Counted from the first letter of the stretch, positions 9,400 to 18,080 are shown. The stretch is 64,000 nt of DNA from Leptospiraceae bacterium (GCA_022402465.1 JAKRSH010000007.1:62001-126000); one strand, 5' to 3'. Translations and numbers: made by a program. Notes: generated by a model not told the origin, from the sequence alone.

Positions 9400-10704
9400 A
9401 TGAAAGTAAATCCTAAACCTACAAATCACCCGAAATTTATTGATACCTTCTCATTTTGGTTTAAGCTTGGTTTTATTAGCTTTGGTGGACCAGCAGGCCA
9501 GATTTCCATAATGCATGAAACCGTTGTTGGTAAACAGAAATGGGTTTCTGAGGAAAAGTTTCTTAATGCTCTCAATTATTGCATGCTTCTTCCTGGACCG
9601 GAAGCTCAGCAGCTTGCCACTTATATTGGTTGGTTATTGCATGGAATTCGAGGCGGATTAACAGCAGGCATACTGTTCATTCTCCCAGGTGCCTTGTTAT
9701 TGCTCTTGCTTTCCGTACTTTATGTCCAATTCAATCAAATACTCATTGTGAATCAATTTTTCTATGGATTAAAAATCTCTGTTGTTGGAATCGTTCTTGT
9801 TGCTACGATCAATATAGCTAGAAAAAGTCTTAAGTCAAAAGGTAAATTGATCATTGCTATTCTTTCTTTTGTTTATATGAGTTTTTTTAAATTTCCTATG
9901 CCTTATCTAATATTGTGTATTCTATTGCTTGGCTTCCTATTACCGAATAATAAATCATCTCTTGAAATACAAAATACTACAGACCCTTACCAATTCAATC
10001 TTAGAGCCCAAGTAAGATTAAAATATTTTTTTTCCCTCTTATTTATTTTTCTATTTCTTGGAATTTGCCCCTTTCTAATATTAAGCACAACTAATAATGG
10101 TGATTTCTGGAAGTTATTAATTACTTTTTTCACTAAGACATCTCTCATAACTTTCGGAGGAGCTTATGCTGTACTTCCTTATGTGGCGGATCAATCAGTA
10201 AATTCCTATTATTGGCTTACTTCTTCCCAAATGATAGATGGGCTTGCCTTAGGCGAGACAACTCCTGGACCTCTGGTGATTGTACTTTCTTTCGTAGCAT
10301 TTATGGCAGGTTTTAATACATTAGGTGGAAGTATATTATCTGCCTCACTAGCTATGCTGATTGCAACTTACTACACTTTTCTACCTAGCTTCTTTTTCAT
10401 CTTCGCTGGTGCACCCTTTATTGAATCATTACTCCACATAGAGCGCCTCAAACGTGGCATGGAATTTGTCTCAGCTAGTATAGTTGGATTAATTGCTTCA
10501 TTAGCATTGACTATCTTTTTGTCTGTTAGTTTTAAATCTTCGGACATTTTACATGATTGGACTTCAATAGATATTTATTCTATTATCTGGATAGCATTCA
10601 CTTTTTATGCACTGTCTATCAAAAAATGGAATATGATACTATGGATATTTGTTTCAGCCATGGCAGGTATGATCTATTTAAACCTAAAATTTTTATACGC
10701 CTAA
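9400..10704 (+). CDS. chrA: Chromate transporter (CHR family)
   Basis: A two-lobed CHR-family carrier. The N-lobe shows 'FWFKLGFISFGGPAGQI' and 'LLPGPEAQQLATYIGW'. The C-lobe repeats the pattern with 'KTSLITFGGAYAVLPYV' and 'LGETTPGPLVIVLSFVAF'. The protein is highly hydrophobic, about ten helices, and 434 residues from ATG 9400, which fits the long-chain CHR type. An in-frame TTG at 9280 would add 40 Cys/Lys-rich residues unlike the family; ATG 9400 with AAGAG upstream is preferred. Family members export chromate in a proton-linked manner; whether the substrate here is chromate or another oxyanion cannot be seen. No chromate regulator gene is adjacent. Confidence 0.88.
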   Translation: MKVNPKPTNHPKFIDTFSFWFKLGFISFGGPAGQISIMHETVVGKQKWVSEEKFLNALNYCMLLPGPEAQQLATYIGWLLHGIRGGLTAGILFILPGALLLLLLSVLYVQFNQILIVNQFFYGLKISVVGIVLVATINIARKSLKSKGKLIIAILSFVYMSFFKFPMPYLILCILLLGFLLPNNKSSLEIQNTTDPYQFNLRAQVRLKYFFSLLFIFLFLGICPFLILSTTNNGDFWKLLITFFTKTSLITFGGAYAVLPYVADQSVNSYYWLTSSQMIDGLALGETTPGPLVIVLSFVAFMAGFNTLGGSILSASLAMLIATYYTFLPSFFFIFAGAPFIESLLHIERLKRGMEFVSASIVGLIASLALTIFLSVSFKSSDILHDWTSIDIYSIIWIAFTFYALSIKKWNMILWIFVSAMAGMIYLNLKFLYA

Positions 10705-10748
10705 TATAATTTAAGTTTAACTTTAATCTCACATGTTAAAAAGGAGCT

Positions 10749-11552
10749 TTAAGAATTATTGGATTCCCTAAAAAAAGGAAGAGCTAATATTTCCTTCCAT
10801 GATAACTGTGAACGAAATTTTTCTAGTCCTATTGGCATATTTTCTTGTTCACCGCTAGAATCTTCTCTATAAGTATTAAAAATTCTATCCCAAATCGAAA
10901 CACTAAAACTATAATTACTATTAGTTTCCATCGGTAGAACTGAATGATGAATTCTATGCATATCGGGAGTTACTATAAAGTATCTAAGAACTTTTTCAAA
11001 AAAATTCGGTAATTTAATATTACTATGGTTGAAAGTAGAACCTGCGTTCAAAATTATTTCAAACAATACTACTCCAATTGGATTGGCACCTAAAAGCATT
11101 ATTATAAAAAGTTTAAAAATCATTGAAAAAATTATTTCGATAGGATGAAATCGAACTGAAGTGCTTGCATCAAATTCTATGTCTGTATGATGAACTTTAT
11201 GAAATCTCCAAAGAAATGGAAGTGAATGAGACACTCTATGCTGAAAGTATATTGCTAAATCTAAAATTAAAATTGTTGAAATTATTGAACCTAATTGAAA
11301 GTTAGAAGAATTTATAAATTCTAAATTCAATAAACCTATACCTCTACTCTGGAAATAAATTGCAGATGTATAAGCAATGGCTTTAACACTTAAACGAATG
11401 AGTATCGTATTCAAAATTCCTAGACCAAAATTTTGAATCCATCTTTGAATCCTTCCATTAGATGTGTCTCTTAATGGAATCAAAAATTCAAGAATCAACA
11501 TCAATGCAAGTAAACCCTGAGAAACAAATATTCTTATAATAGATTCATTCAT
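10749..11552 (-). CDS. Sterol desaturase / fatty-acid hydroxylase family membrane protein
   Basis: The 267-residue protein has several membrane helices and the three histidine clusters of the di-iron fatty-acid hydroxylase superfamily: 'HRVSH' (about 109), 'HKVHH' (about 122) and 'MHRIHHS' (about 201), the last preceded by 'NHSNI'. Enzymes of this family hydroxylate or desaturate lipid or sterol substrates at the membrane surface. The gene runs in the same direction as the upstream five-gene operon (72 bases after the cyclase fusion stop), so it may be its last member or have its own promoter in that gap. The substrate is unknown. Confidence 0.85.
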   Translation of the reverse strand: MNESIIRIFVSQGLLALMLILEFLIPLRDTSNGRIQRWIQNFGLGILNTILIRLSVKAIAYTSAIYFQSRGIGLLNLEFINSSNFQLGSIISTILILDLAIYFQHRVSHSLPFLWRFHKVHHTDIEFDASTSVRFHPIEIIFSMIFKLFIIMLLGANPIGVVLFEIILNAGSTFNHSNIKLPNFFEKVLRYFIVTPDMHRIHHSVLPMETNSNYSFSVSIWDRIFNTYREDSSGEQENMPIGLEKFRSQLSWKEILALPFFRESNNS

Positions 11553-11624
11553 ATATTTTTGTGCCTAAAGAATTATCTTTATATTCTATTCGATCAAATT
11601 TAATAAATCAAGACAAATAAGTTG

Positions 11625-13274
11625 TTAATAACCATAAAAGACTTCATTGATAATTCTAGCTGGAACGACACCCATTAAGCTTAAACTCTCTTTAACAGAA
11701 CTTACAAATTGTTCTGATCCAGCTATATAAAAAATACACTCATGGAGATTCTTAATTTTCCTACTTATAAAATCTGAATCAATATGCCCTCTTTCATAAT
11801 TTTCATTCCATTCTTCAGGTATTTCGCGCGTTAAAGTAGGACAGTATGTAAATCCTGTGTCTTGGGAATCTAAATCAATAAATTCTTTATGATAAACTAG
11901 TGAATCCAAATTTTGACCAGAAGCATAGAGAACAAGATTTTTCTCTGTTGCTGTATCAAATTCATGACGTATGATACTATAAAATGGAGTAACTCCTATT
12001 CCACTTGCAAGAAATACATGTTTTCTCATTGGTTCTGGACGCAAAAGTAGGTATCCCGTTGGTTCAGAAATATGAAGCTTTGAACCCATTGTTAAAGATA
12101 ACAAGTCCTTTTTGAAATTCGATTTTGTATTTCGAGTAATAAATCGTAATTCATTTTCTTCTGGAGCAGATGAAATTGAGAAACTTCTACTCTCTTCCGA
12201 AGTTGTACCTTCTGAATTAGTTAGCTTTAAAGTAAGGTCAACAAATTGTCCTGGTTTAAAATGAAAGGTACTTGGTTTATCAAAAACCAGAGCAAAAGTT
12301 TCCTTAGATACTTCACGAATTTCTTTTAAAGAGATTTCATTTCCACTATTTAAGAATTTCGTTACTATTTCATGATCAATACCAAGAACTTCATAGAGAT
12401 GAAATTCACCTGTTTTACCTTTTAAGGGAGCTTTAAAGTGCTTTCCAACTTTTATATGATTCTTTGTATGTTTATAAACTGCTTCACTGATTAGTATTTC
12501 AACACCTGCTTTTTTGGTCATTGACTCGACCCTACTAGCTTGGTTAACAGCATCACCTATCAATGTAAAGGCTGCATTGGAATGATGACCTAGTTCACCT
12601 ACGATCACATCCCCGTAGTGGATTCCGATTCCAATTTTAAATTCATGATCAAGTTGTTGCTTTGCATATAAATTAATTTCTTTCAATGCATCCTTCATCT
12701 TAAGTGCGGCATCAACAGCTCTTAAGCAAATCGAAAGAGGATCAGATTGCTTTAAACCAAAATTTGCCATGAGACCATCACCAATGTACTTATCCAGATA
12801 ACCTCCATTATCAAGTACAATTTGTCCCATTTTCTCGAAATACCGATTTAGAATATGAATAATATCATAAGGAAGATGTTTTTCTGAAAAATTTGTAAAA
12901 TTCCTTATATCACTAAATAGTATTGCTAAATTATCTTCCCTACCTGTTGTAGTACTCTTTCGTAATCTAACATCTTCAAAGTCTGCATTATCATTCACCA
13001 ACAAACGAATTTTGACATCTGAAAGTATCTTAGCTTGGCAACCAAGTCTGATATTATCTTCAAATCCCCGTTCTTGAATCAGTTTTCTTTCTGCTTCTGT
13101 TATAGGAGAAAGATTTTCAGGATGTTCAATTACTAAGAATCTACAAGTAGAGCATCTAGCATTTCCACCGCAGGCATGCATATGGGAAATTCCATGCGCG
13201 AGTGATGTCTCCAAAACAGTTAAGTGTTCGTTATCTTCTAATACTTTTACCTTATCATACTCTATCCTAGACAT
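11625..13274 (-). CDS. Ferredoxin [2Fe-2S] - class III nucleotidyl cyclase - ferredoxin reductase fusion
   Basis: A 549-residue soluble protein with three modules. Residues 1-95 form a [2Fe-2S] ferredoxin domain with the ligand pattern C35-x5-C41-x2-C44 and C79. Residues about 113-298 form a class III cyclase with metal-binding D122 and D166, purine-contact K162 and T237 (adenylate-type pattern), and transition-state N244 and R248, so it looks catalytically intact. Residues about 315-549 form a ferredoxin-NADP reductase-like unit with FAD motif 'RSFSISS' (363-369) and nucleotide motif 'ASGIGVTPF' (423-431). Ferredoxin-cyclase fusions are known; joining both to an FNR unit suggests NAD(P)H or flavin redox state gates cyclic nucleotide synthesis (inference). 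The start is ATG 13274, 5 bases after a perfect AAAGGAG. Confidence 0.93.
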   Translation of the reverse strand: MSRIEYDKVKVLEDNEHLTVLETSLAHGISHMHACGGNARCSTCRFLVIEHPENLSPITEAERKLIQERGFEDNIRLGCQAKILSDVKIRLLVNDNADFEDVRLRKSTTTGREDNLAILFSDIRNFTNFSEKHLPYDIIHILNRYFEKMGQIVLDNGGYLDKYIGDGLMANFGLKQSDPLSICLRAVDAALKMKDALKEINLYAKQQLDHEFKIGIGIHYGDVIVGELGHHSNAAFTLIGDAVNQASRVESMTKKAGVEILISEAVYKHTKNHIKVGKHFKAPLKGKTGEFHLYEVLGIDHEIVTKFLNSGNEISLKEIREVSKETFALVFDKPSTFHFKPGQFVDLTLKLTNSEGTTSEESRSFSISSAPEENELRFITRNTKSNFKKDLLSLTMGSKLHISEPTGYLLLRPEPMRKHVFLASGIGVTPFYSIIRHEFDTATEKNLVLYASGQNLDSLVYHKEFIDLDSQDTGFTYCPTLTREIPEEWNENYERGHIDSDFISRKIKNLHECIFYIAGSEQFVSSVKESLSLMGVVPARIINEVFYGY

Positions 13275-13279
13275 ACCAA

Positions 13280-13286
13280 CTCCTTT
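13280..13286 (-). promoter_or_regulatory. Strong ribosome binding site deciding the cyclase-fusion start
   Basis: On the minus strand AAAGGAG lies 5 bases before ATG 13274. An in-frame TTG at 13295 would translate through this site, so the ATG is the supported start. The site sits just after the stop of the DUF2071 gene, which supports coupled expression. Confidence 0.8.
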
Positions 13287-13298
13287 AGCCAGCAAAAC

Positions 13299-14045
13299 TT
13301 AAACATACTCTCTGTTCCAGGCAATTACTTGGACACCTGGTGAATAATGGGCTAATTCAATCTTACTTGAATCAATATGCATTTTATCTAATGTATAATC
13401 TAGGTTCATTCTAGTATTTGAAGTTTTATAGAGATCCCACTCTTTATGATGAACCTGAAAGCGAGTCAAATTTCCAGACTTTTGGGTTACGTAAACAGAG
13501 TAGAGTTCAGTTAAATTTTTATCCAAAGTTGATTTGTTATCTATTGGAGATGTAATTTTATACTCCAAATCTAAAGTGAAATTTTTTTTAGATTTAGAAT
13601 TCCTGATTTGTATGCAAGAATCCAGCTTCTCTCTTTTGATTGTAGATTTACGATAATTCAAACCTGAAAATATATTTGCAAGTTTACAAGAGATCCATTT
13701 TTCCGCTTCGATATCTAAAAAGAAAACTCCACGCTTATCAGCCATCCTAACATATGTCCTAACATTAATTTCATGAAAATTGGACACCAAAGGGATATGT
13801 GGACAAAATCTTGGTCTAGCTTTCTCTAATCGAAACACAACAATTGATACCCAGTAATCATTTTCAAATGGTTCAAGATCCAAAGTAGATGGAACCAGTT
13901 CTCTTAAAATCTCAGGATTTATTCTGCTATGTAAAAACAATACATCATTCCACTCCTGATAAATGATCCAAGGTTGATTTGGTTTTGGCCAAGGGCGATG
14001 TGCCACTTTATCGATAAATTCTCCATTCTGAAGTAATAGATTCAT
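13299..14045 (-). CDS. DUF2071 (YqjF-like) protein
   Basis: The 248-residue soluble protein matches the DUF2071/YqjF pattern. It opens with 'RPWPKPNQPWIIYQEWNDVLFLH', followed by 'LVPSTLDLEPFENDYWVSIV' with an interior 'NFHEINVRTYV' and 'GVFFLDIEAEKW'. This is an acetoacetate-decarboxylase-like beta fold whose reaction is not known. Its start overlaps the stop of the upstream transporter gene by 4 bases, and its stop is 24 bases before the cyclase-fusion ATG, so it is firmly inside the operon. Operon membership is the main clue to its role, possibly handling a small lipophilic or keto-acid compound (inference only). Confidence 0.8.
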   Translation of the reverse strand: MNLLLQNGEFIDKVAHRPWPKPNQPWIIYQEWNDVLFLHSRINPEILRELVPSTLDLEPFENDYWVSIVVFRLEKARPRFCPHIPLVSNFHEINVRTYVRMADKRGVFFLDIEAEKWISCKLANIFSGLNYRKSTIKREKLDSCIQIRNSKSKKNFTLDLEYKITSPIDNKSTLDKNLTELYSVYVTQKSGNLTRFQVHHKEWDLYKTSNTRMNLDYTLDKMHIDSSKIELAHYSPGVQVIAWNREYV

Positions 14046-14941
14046 GATTTCTTAGTCTTACTCCAATATAAGGCAAGTAAACCTCCAGAAACTAAATGCC
14101 AAATTCCCCACCAAGCAGCAATTAAAGCCATAGAGCCCATCCCACCAAAGAATGTAAAGATTAGTATAAGACCTAAACCCGAATTTTGAATTCCTGTTTC
14201 AATAGATAGCGTCTTTCTATCGTGAAATGGTAATCTAGCTAACATTCCTACTAAGTATCCAAGCAAAAGCGCTATTCCATTGTGCAAGAATACCAACCAT
14301 ATTAGGTATTGAATATATTTAATAAAATATTCCCAATTAGATTTCAATGCTAAGCCAATAAATACGAAGAGCAAGGCTACAGAAATCCATTTAAAATATT
14401 TCTGTGATTTGTCTGCAAAATTAGGAAATAATTTATTTGTAAGTCCACCTAATAACATAGGTAATACCATAATCAAAAAAATGCTTAGTACCAAAGAAAT
14501 TGGATCTAAATTGATCTGCTTTAATAATAGAGAAGAAGGCTCATAGAAACTTCCCCAAAAATAAAAATTAAAAGGAGTCAAAATCCATGCGAGCAGAGTT
14601 GAGACTGCCGTTAGAGATATTGAGAGTGGTAAATTCCCTTTTGCTAAGTATGTTAAGAAATTTGACATATTTCCACCAGGACAAGATGCTACTAAAATTA
14701 TACCTAAAGCTATTCCTGGATGAGGTTTAACAATCTGAATTAAAATCATTGTCGCAAGTGGTAGAAATACAAATTGAGAGAGCATTCCCAAGATAAAAAC
14801 AAGAGGAGCCTTTTTTAAAAATTTAAAATCATGCCATCTTAAATCCAAAGAAATTCCGTACATAATGAAACCCAAAGTTGCATTTAACAAAAGTAAACTA
14901 CTAGGGTTAAAGTTTAGCTGTATTGTATCTAATTCTTCCAT
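14042..14941 (-). CDS. Bile acid:sodium symporter (BASS/SBF) family transporter
   Basis: The 299-residue membrane protein has about nine to ten helices. Diagnostic patches are 'GIILVASCPGGNMSNFLTYLAKGN' split around residues 85-108 (the conserved CPGG-xxSN motif of BASS carriers) and 'IETGIQNSGLGLIL' near 246, the second sodium-site crossover. Homologues move bile acids, pantoate, 2-keto acids or other organic anions with sodium; the substrate here is unknown. The gene begins directly after the TauD-like gene stop (no spacer) and overlaps the DUF2071 gene by 4 bases, so it probably carries the substrate or product of the adjacent oxygenase (inference). Confidence 0.87.
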   Translation of the reverse strand: MEELDTIQLNFNPSSLLLLNATLGFIMYGISLDLRWHDFKFLKKAPLVFILGMLSQFVFLPLATMILIQIVKPHPGIALGIILVASCPGGNMSNFLTYLAKGNLPLSISLTAVSTLLAWILTPFNFYFWGSFYEPSSLLLKQINLDPISLVLSIFLIMVLPMLLGGLTNKLFPNFADKSQKYFKWISVALLFVFIGLALKSNWEYFIKYIQYLIWLVFLHNGIALLLGYLVGMLARLPFHDRKTLSIETGIQNSGLGLILIFTFFGGMGSMALIAAWWGIWHLVSGGLLALYWSKTKKS

Positions 14942-16018
14942 TTAATCCGTCCATGCCACCAAAATTTCTCTAGGTCCTCTAAAAGGTAATCTTCCGTGCG
15001 AAACTGAATAATTATCTATATAAAGTAAATCACCCTTCTGCCAACTGAATATATTCATATTCTGCCAGAAGATTTCCATAATATGAGAAATTTCTTTCTT
15101 TGATATTTCTGTTCCATCGCCGAACATAGTATGAATATCGAGTTTTTCTTTAGAAACTGTCAATTTTTTCCAAAATGTTAAAACACTTATTAAAATTGCA
15201 ATTGCAAACGATCGAATCGTTTTTTGACGAGCAAAAATCTTCCAATATTCTAAGCGTGGTGAATCAACATGGAAGGTTTGACTATGATTATGCCAAGCTT
15301 TCATTCCGGTTATTGGATGCTTTCTAACCGCAACCATATTATGAACTAAACGCACATTTTGCTTGTCCTGCCATTCTACCTCAAACCCTTGTTGCTTCGA
15401 TTTTTCTTCAACGACCTTAGGATCCTTTGTTGAAAACATTTCGTCCCACCGTTTCGTCTTCCATAAACTAAATCGAGATGCATTAGGTCCATCATATCTA
15501 CGAAGATATTTGACTTCTTTTTCTTCAAATTTAGAACGCAATTCAGCATCTAACTTTAAATACACTTTTCTAAGATCAGTGATGGGCGTCTCACCATTCT
15601 TACTAGGAGGAATCTTACAGAAGAAGAATAATTTCTTGGGCGGTGATTTAAGAAAACTCATCTCAGCATGTTGCATGATAGGATAATGTGAAGGTAATTC
15701 ACTTGCAGTATGAACGTATTTAGTTTTCTTATCTCTCGGTGAAGTTCCTAAATAAGTTTCACCTAACTTTTTATCAATGGCTAAGACTACATTTTCGAAA
15801 TCCCATTCATCTTTTAAATCAAATCCTCGAAAGAGAATTGCGCCATGTTCCTGTAAATCTAATTCTAATTGTTTATTGTTCTGAATGAGCCATTCAATTA
15901 AACTTTCAGACGAATTGTCCGCATTCTTAGCTACACTCATTACGAGTGGAAGCTCTAATCCTTCTAACTTTGATTTAATGATTTGAGTTTTAGTTTTTTT
16001 CTTCACTTTTGCCCTCAT
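14942..16018 (-). CDS. TauD/TfdA-family Fe(II)/2-oxoglutarate dioxygenase
   Basis: A 358-residue enzyme. Family landmarks are 'GAILFRGFDL' (about 59-68), the proximal iron motif 'QHAEMSF' (His-x-Glu, about 117-119), 'KIPPSKNGETPITD', and near the C-terminus 'GDLLYIDNYSVSHGRLPF' with the distal His. The Arg of 'RGPREI' should bind 2-oxoglutarate. Homologues hydroxylate small substrates such as taurine, carnitine precursors or syringomycin-like compounds; specificity cannot be read here. The start overlaps the upstream kinase stop by 4 bases and the stop abuts the transporter start, giving tight coupling. Confidence 0.87.
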   Translation of the reverse strand: MRAKVKKKTKTQIIKSKLEGLELPLVMSVAKNADNSSESLIEWLIQNNKQLELDLQEHGAILFRGFDLKDEWDFENVVLAIDKKLGETYLGTSPRDKKTKYVHTASELPSHYPIMQHAEMSFLKSPPKKLFFFCKIPPSKNGETPITDLRKVYLKLDAELRSKFEEKEVKYLRRYDGPNASRFSLWKTKRWDEMFSTKDPKVVEEKSKQQGFEVEWQDKQNVRLVHNMVAVRKHPITGMKAWHNHSQTFHVDSPRLEYWKIFARQKTIRSFAIAILISVLTFWKKLTVSKEKLDIHTMFGDGTEISKKEISHIMEIFWQNMNIFSWQKGDLLYIDNYSVSHGRLPFRGPREILVAWTD

Positions 16019-17397
16019 TCTAGGTAGATTTTAATTTTTTTACCTGCATACTCCCAAGAAAGAAGATCCATAGCGACATAAGCATTTCTGCGAGCTTTCT
16101 GAATGATTTCGTCTAGGTTGATATTGTTCAGCTTAATTTTTTCCATTATGTCAGGTTCAATAATTTCTTTCATATGCTCAACCATCTGCCTTGCAAAATT
16201 CAAATGCACAGATTTTATTCCATCCCTCCAAAGTTCTATACAAAGAGTGGTTGATAGCTTAGAATTTTGCTTAGGAATGGATTTGGCGTAAGCTTCCAAA
16301 GCATAACGAAGATTAAATCTTATAGATTCAAGCTTGTTATAAACCCACAAATCTCCAGAGCTTTTCTCACACCAAAAGAATAATCCCTGGAAGGCACGTA
16401 GTATAGGAAAAATTCGAGACGGAGCTGAAATCATAAACTGCATTTTCTGTTCTGCCAAAATATCCGAGCATCTTTCTTTTCGATTCCAAATCTTTAAAGG
16501 ATAACGTGTTTTACTCAAGAAGGGTTCTAAAATTACGGAGAGGTATCCCGAGAGCTTACCTTGGATTGATTGTAAACTTTCTAGTTCGAAACCTAAATTT
16601 CCAAGTATCTGAAAATTATCTAGATGAGGTTCTATTTGATTTTCAAGTAAGGCCCAAATTGAAATTTTTTCTATTTCTGATAATTCATAAACAGACCCAA
16701 AATCATATACTACTATATTTAAGTCTTGTCCTTCTTTCTGGACTCCAAAATTCCCTGGATTTGGATCAGAATGAACTAAGCCTAATTCAAAAAATGAACT
16801 AAGATAAAACTCTGCTACTATATCAGAAAATTCTTTCTTCTCTTTTAAGTCACAGTTCTTGAGAAAATCTAATGCTGGAATGGAAGGTATCCACTCTTGC
16901 AAAATTGTACTATTCGTACTATACTTTTTATAAACTTTAGCTATCTTTACTTGTTTATGGCTTAAGAAATGAGAATAAAACTTTTCTTGGTATTCTGCTT
17001 CTTTCGTAAAGCTCAATTCTTTTTCTAATTCTTTAGATAAAGTTTCTTGGTAGTCTTTGAGTATAAAACCTTCTTTCAGTAGGGAAAATAATTTCCCAGC
17101 GACACCAAGAAGTTCTGAATCCTGTAATAATTGAGAATGGATTCCAGGGTATTGGATCTTTAGTGCAAATTGTCCTCCTCTCTTGCCAAGCAATTTGTGA
17201 ACCTGTCCAATACTTGCTGTCAAGATTGATTGGTTATTATCAAAATCAAAATCTTGTAAAATGTTGGGATTCTCAAGTTTCAGAATATCTTTAATTTCTG
17301 ATATAGCCAAGGGCTCAATATCTGCTATAGCTTCTTTCCAAAGCTCCTGGCTATCATCTTCAACTAAAGATTTGATTTGCGCAAATTTAGTTGGCAT
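16015..17397 (-). CDS. ABC1/AarF/UbiB-type atypical kinase (N-terminus uncertain)
   Basis: From ATG 17397 the product has 460 residues. ABC1-family features are 'KFAQIKSL' at the very N-terminus (the KxGQ motif, here with Ala for Gly) and 'SIGQVHK' in place of the Ala-rich ATP loop. It also has 'FALKIQYPG' with the invariant Lys, catalytic 'LVHSDPNPGN' and 'YDFGS'. UbiB-type proteins are ATPases or kinases linked to lipid and quinone metabolism. It is the first gene of the operon. About 40 codons of family-like sequence continue upstream in the same frame without any ATG, GTG or TTG, so the 5' end may be frameshifted or use a rare start (see separate entry). Confidence 0.8.
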   Translation of the reverse strand: MPTKFAQIKSLVEDDSQELWKEAIADIEPLAISEIKDILKLENPNILQDFDFDNNQSILTASIGQVHKLLGKRGGQFALKIQYPGIHSQLLQDSELLGVAGKLFSLLKEGFILKDYQETLSKELEKELSFTKEAEYQEKFYSHFLSHKQVKIAKVYKKYSTNSTILQEWIPSIPALDFLKNCDLKEKKEFSDIVAEFYLSSFFELGLVHSDPNPGNFGVQKEGQDLNIVVYDFGSVYELSEIEKISIWALLENQIEPHLDNFQILGNLGFELESLQSIQGKLSGYLSVILEPFLSKTRYPLKIWNRKERCSDILAEQKMQFMISAPSRIFPILRAFQGLFFWCEKSSGDLWVYNKLESIRFNLRYALEAYAKSIPKQNSKLSTTLCIELWRDGIKSVHLNFARQMVEHMKEIIEPDIMEKIKLNNINLDEIIQKARRNAYVAMDLLSWEYAGKKIKIYLE

Positions 17398-17517
17398 GCC
17401 CTTTAACTGAACGAGATGGTTCGCCAGTTTCTTCTTAAGGGAAGCATTTCCTATTTGATATCTTGCAGCTAAGTATGCAATTTTTGTATTTCGAAATGAA
17501 AAAATATAGTACCTCGT
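17398..17517 (-). other. In-frame UbiB-like coding sequence upstream of the first ATG of the kinase
   Basis: Reading on from the kinase ATG on the minus strand gives 40 open codons, ending at TGA 17518-17520. They include 'KIAYLAARYQIG' and 'LKKKLANHLVQLKG', which is what normally precedes the KxGQ motif in ABC1 proteins. None of these codons is ATG, GTG or TTG. An ATG at 17519-17521 in the neighbouring frame would join this frame if one base were lost from the T5 run (plus strand 17481-17485). Rare ATT or CTG initiation is the other option. Which holds cannot be decided from one sequence. Confidence 0.5.
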
Positions 17518-17668
17518 TCATTCTGAACCATCATTCCAACTAGTTCAAATTTAAAGTCAATGTAAAATTCTAAAATATTAAGAATATCCATTTACTGAGG
17601 TAGGAGAATTTGAAATATTTGAAATGAAATTAGATAGTAAATTTAAGTAATTTTTTAAATGTATTAAT

Positions 17669-17998
17669 ATGGATCGTAAAATTCACTTAGAAGGACATAC
17701 CTGCGATGTCTCAAGAACTGCCGAGATCATTGGCGATCGATGGACTTCATTGATTCTACGTGACTTCTTGCTGCTTGGACCTCGCAAATACCAAGATCTT
17801 TTCAACTCATTGGTAGGTATCTCACCTAATCTTCTATCTAATCGATTAAAGAAACTGGAAGAATACAAAATTATTCAAACTAAACAATATTCAGAACATC
17901 CTCCCAGGAATGAATACATTCTCACTGATAGGGGCAAAGATTTAGGCACTATCATAGCAGGAATGCGCGACTGGGGACGAAAGCACACCAAAAGCTAA
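17669..17998 (+). CDS. HxlR-family transcriptional regulator
   Basis: The 109-residue winged helix-turn-helix protein shows the HxlR signature: an N-terminal Cys (C12) before 'EIIGDRWTSLILRDFLLLGPRKY', split here at the family's GxxW-xxLILR core (about 22-33), then 'LVGISPNLLSNRLKKLEE' as recognition helix and 'YILTDRGKDL' wing. It has only one cysteine, in the place used for thiol sensing of quinones or electrophiles in YodB/HypR-type members. It is divergent from the kinase-dioxygenase operon (271 bases between starts) and followed by the DUF2141-SDR-lipoprotein genes, so either or both could be its targets (inference). Confidence 0.88.
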   Translation: MDRKIHLEGHTCDVSRTAEIIGDRWTSLILRDFLLLGPRKYQDLFNSLVGISPNLLSNRLKKLEEYKIIQTKQYSEHPPRNEYILTDRGKDLGTIIAGMRDWGRKHTKS

Positions 17999-18048
17999 AT
18001 TATTTATTACTCAAAAATTTTTTCTTAACAAATTAATCTTTAAATCTA

Positions 18049-18080
18049 TTGACAGGATATGACTATTAATTTGATAGTAA
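18049..18080 (+). promoter_or_regulatory. Candidate promoter with overlapping ACTAT/ATAGT palindrome
   Basis: TTGACA at 18049-18054 is followed after 17 bases by TGATAG (18072-18077, a weak -10). ACTAT (18062-18066) and ATAGT (18074-18078) form an inverted repeat with a 7-base spacer across the spacer and -10. The string GATAGTAA at its right arm recurs at 17633-17640 before the hxlR-type gene. The layout suits repression by the adjacent HxlR regulator (inference). Confidence 0.4.
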
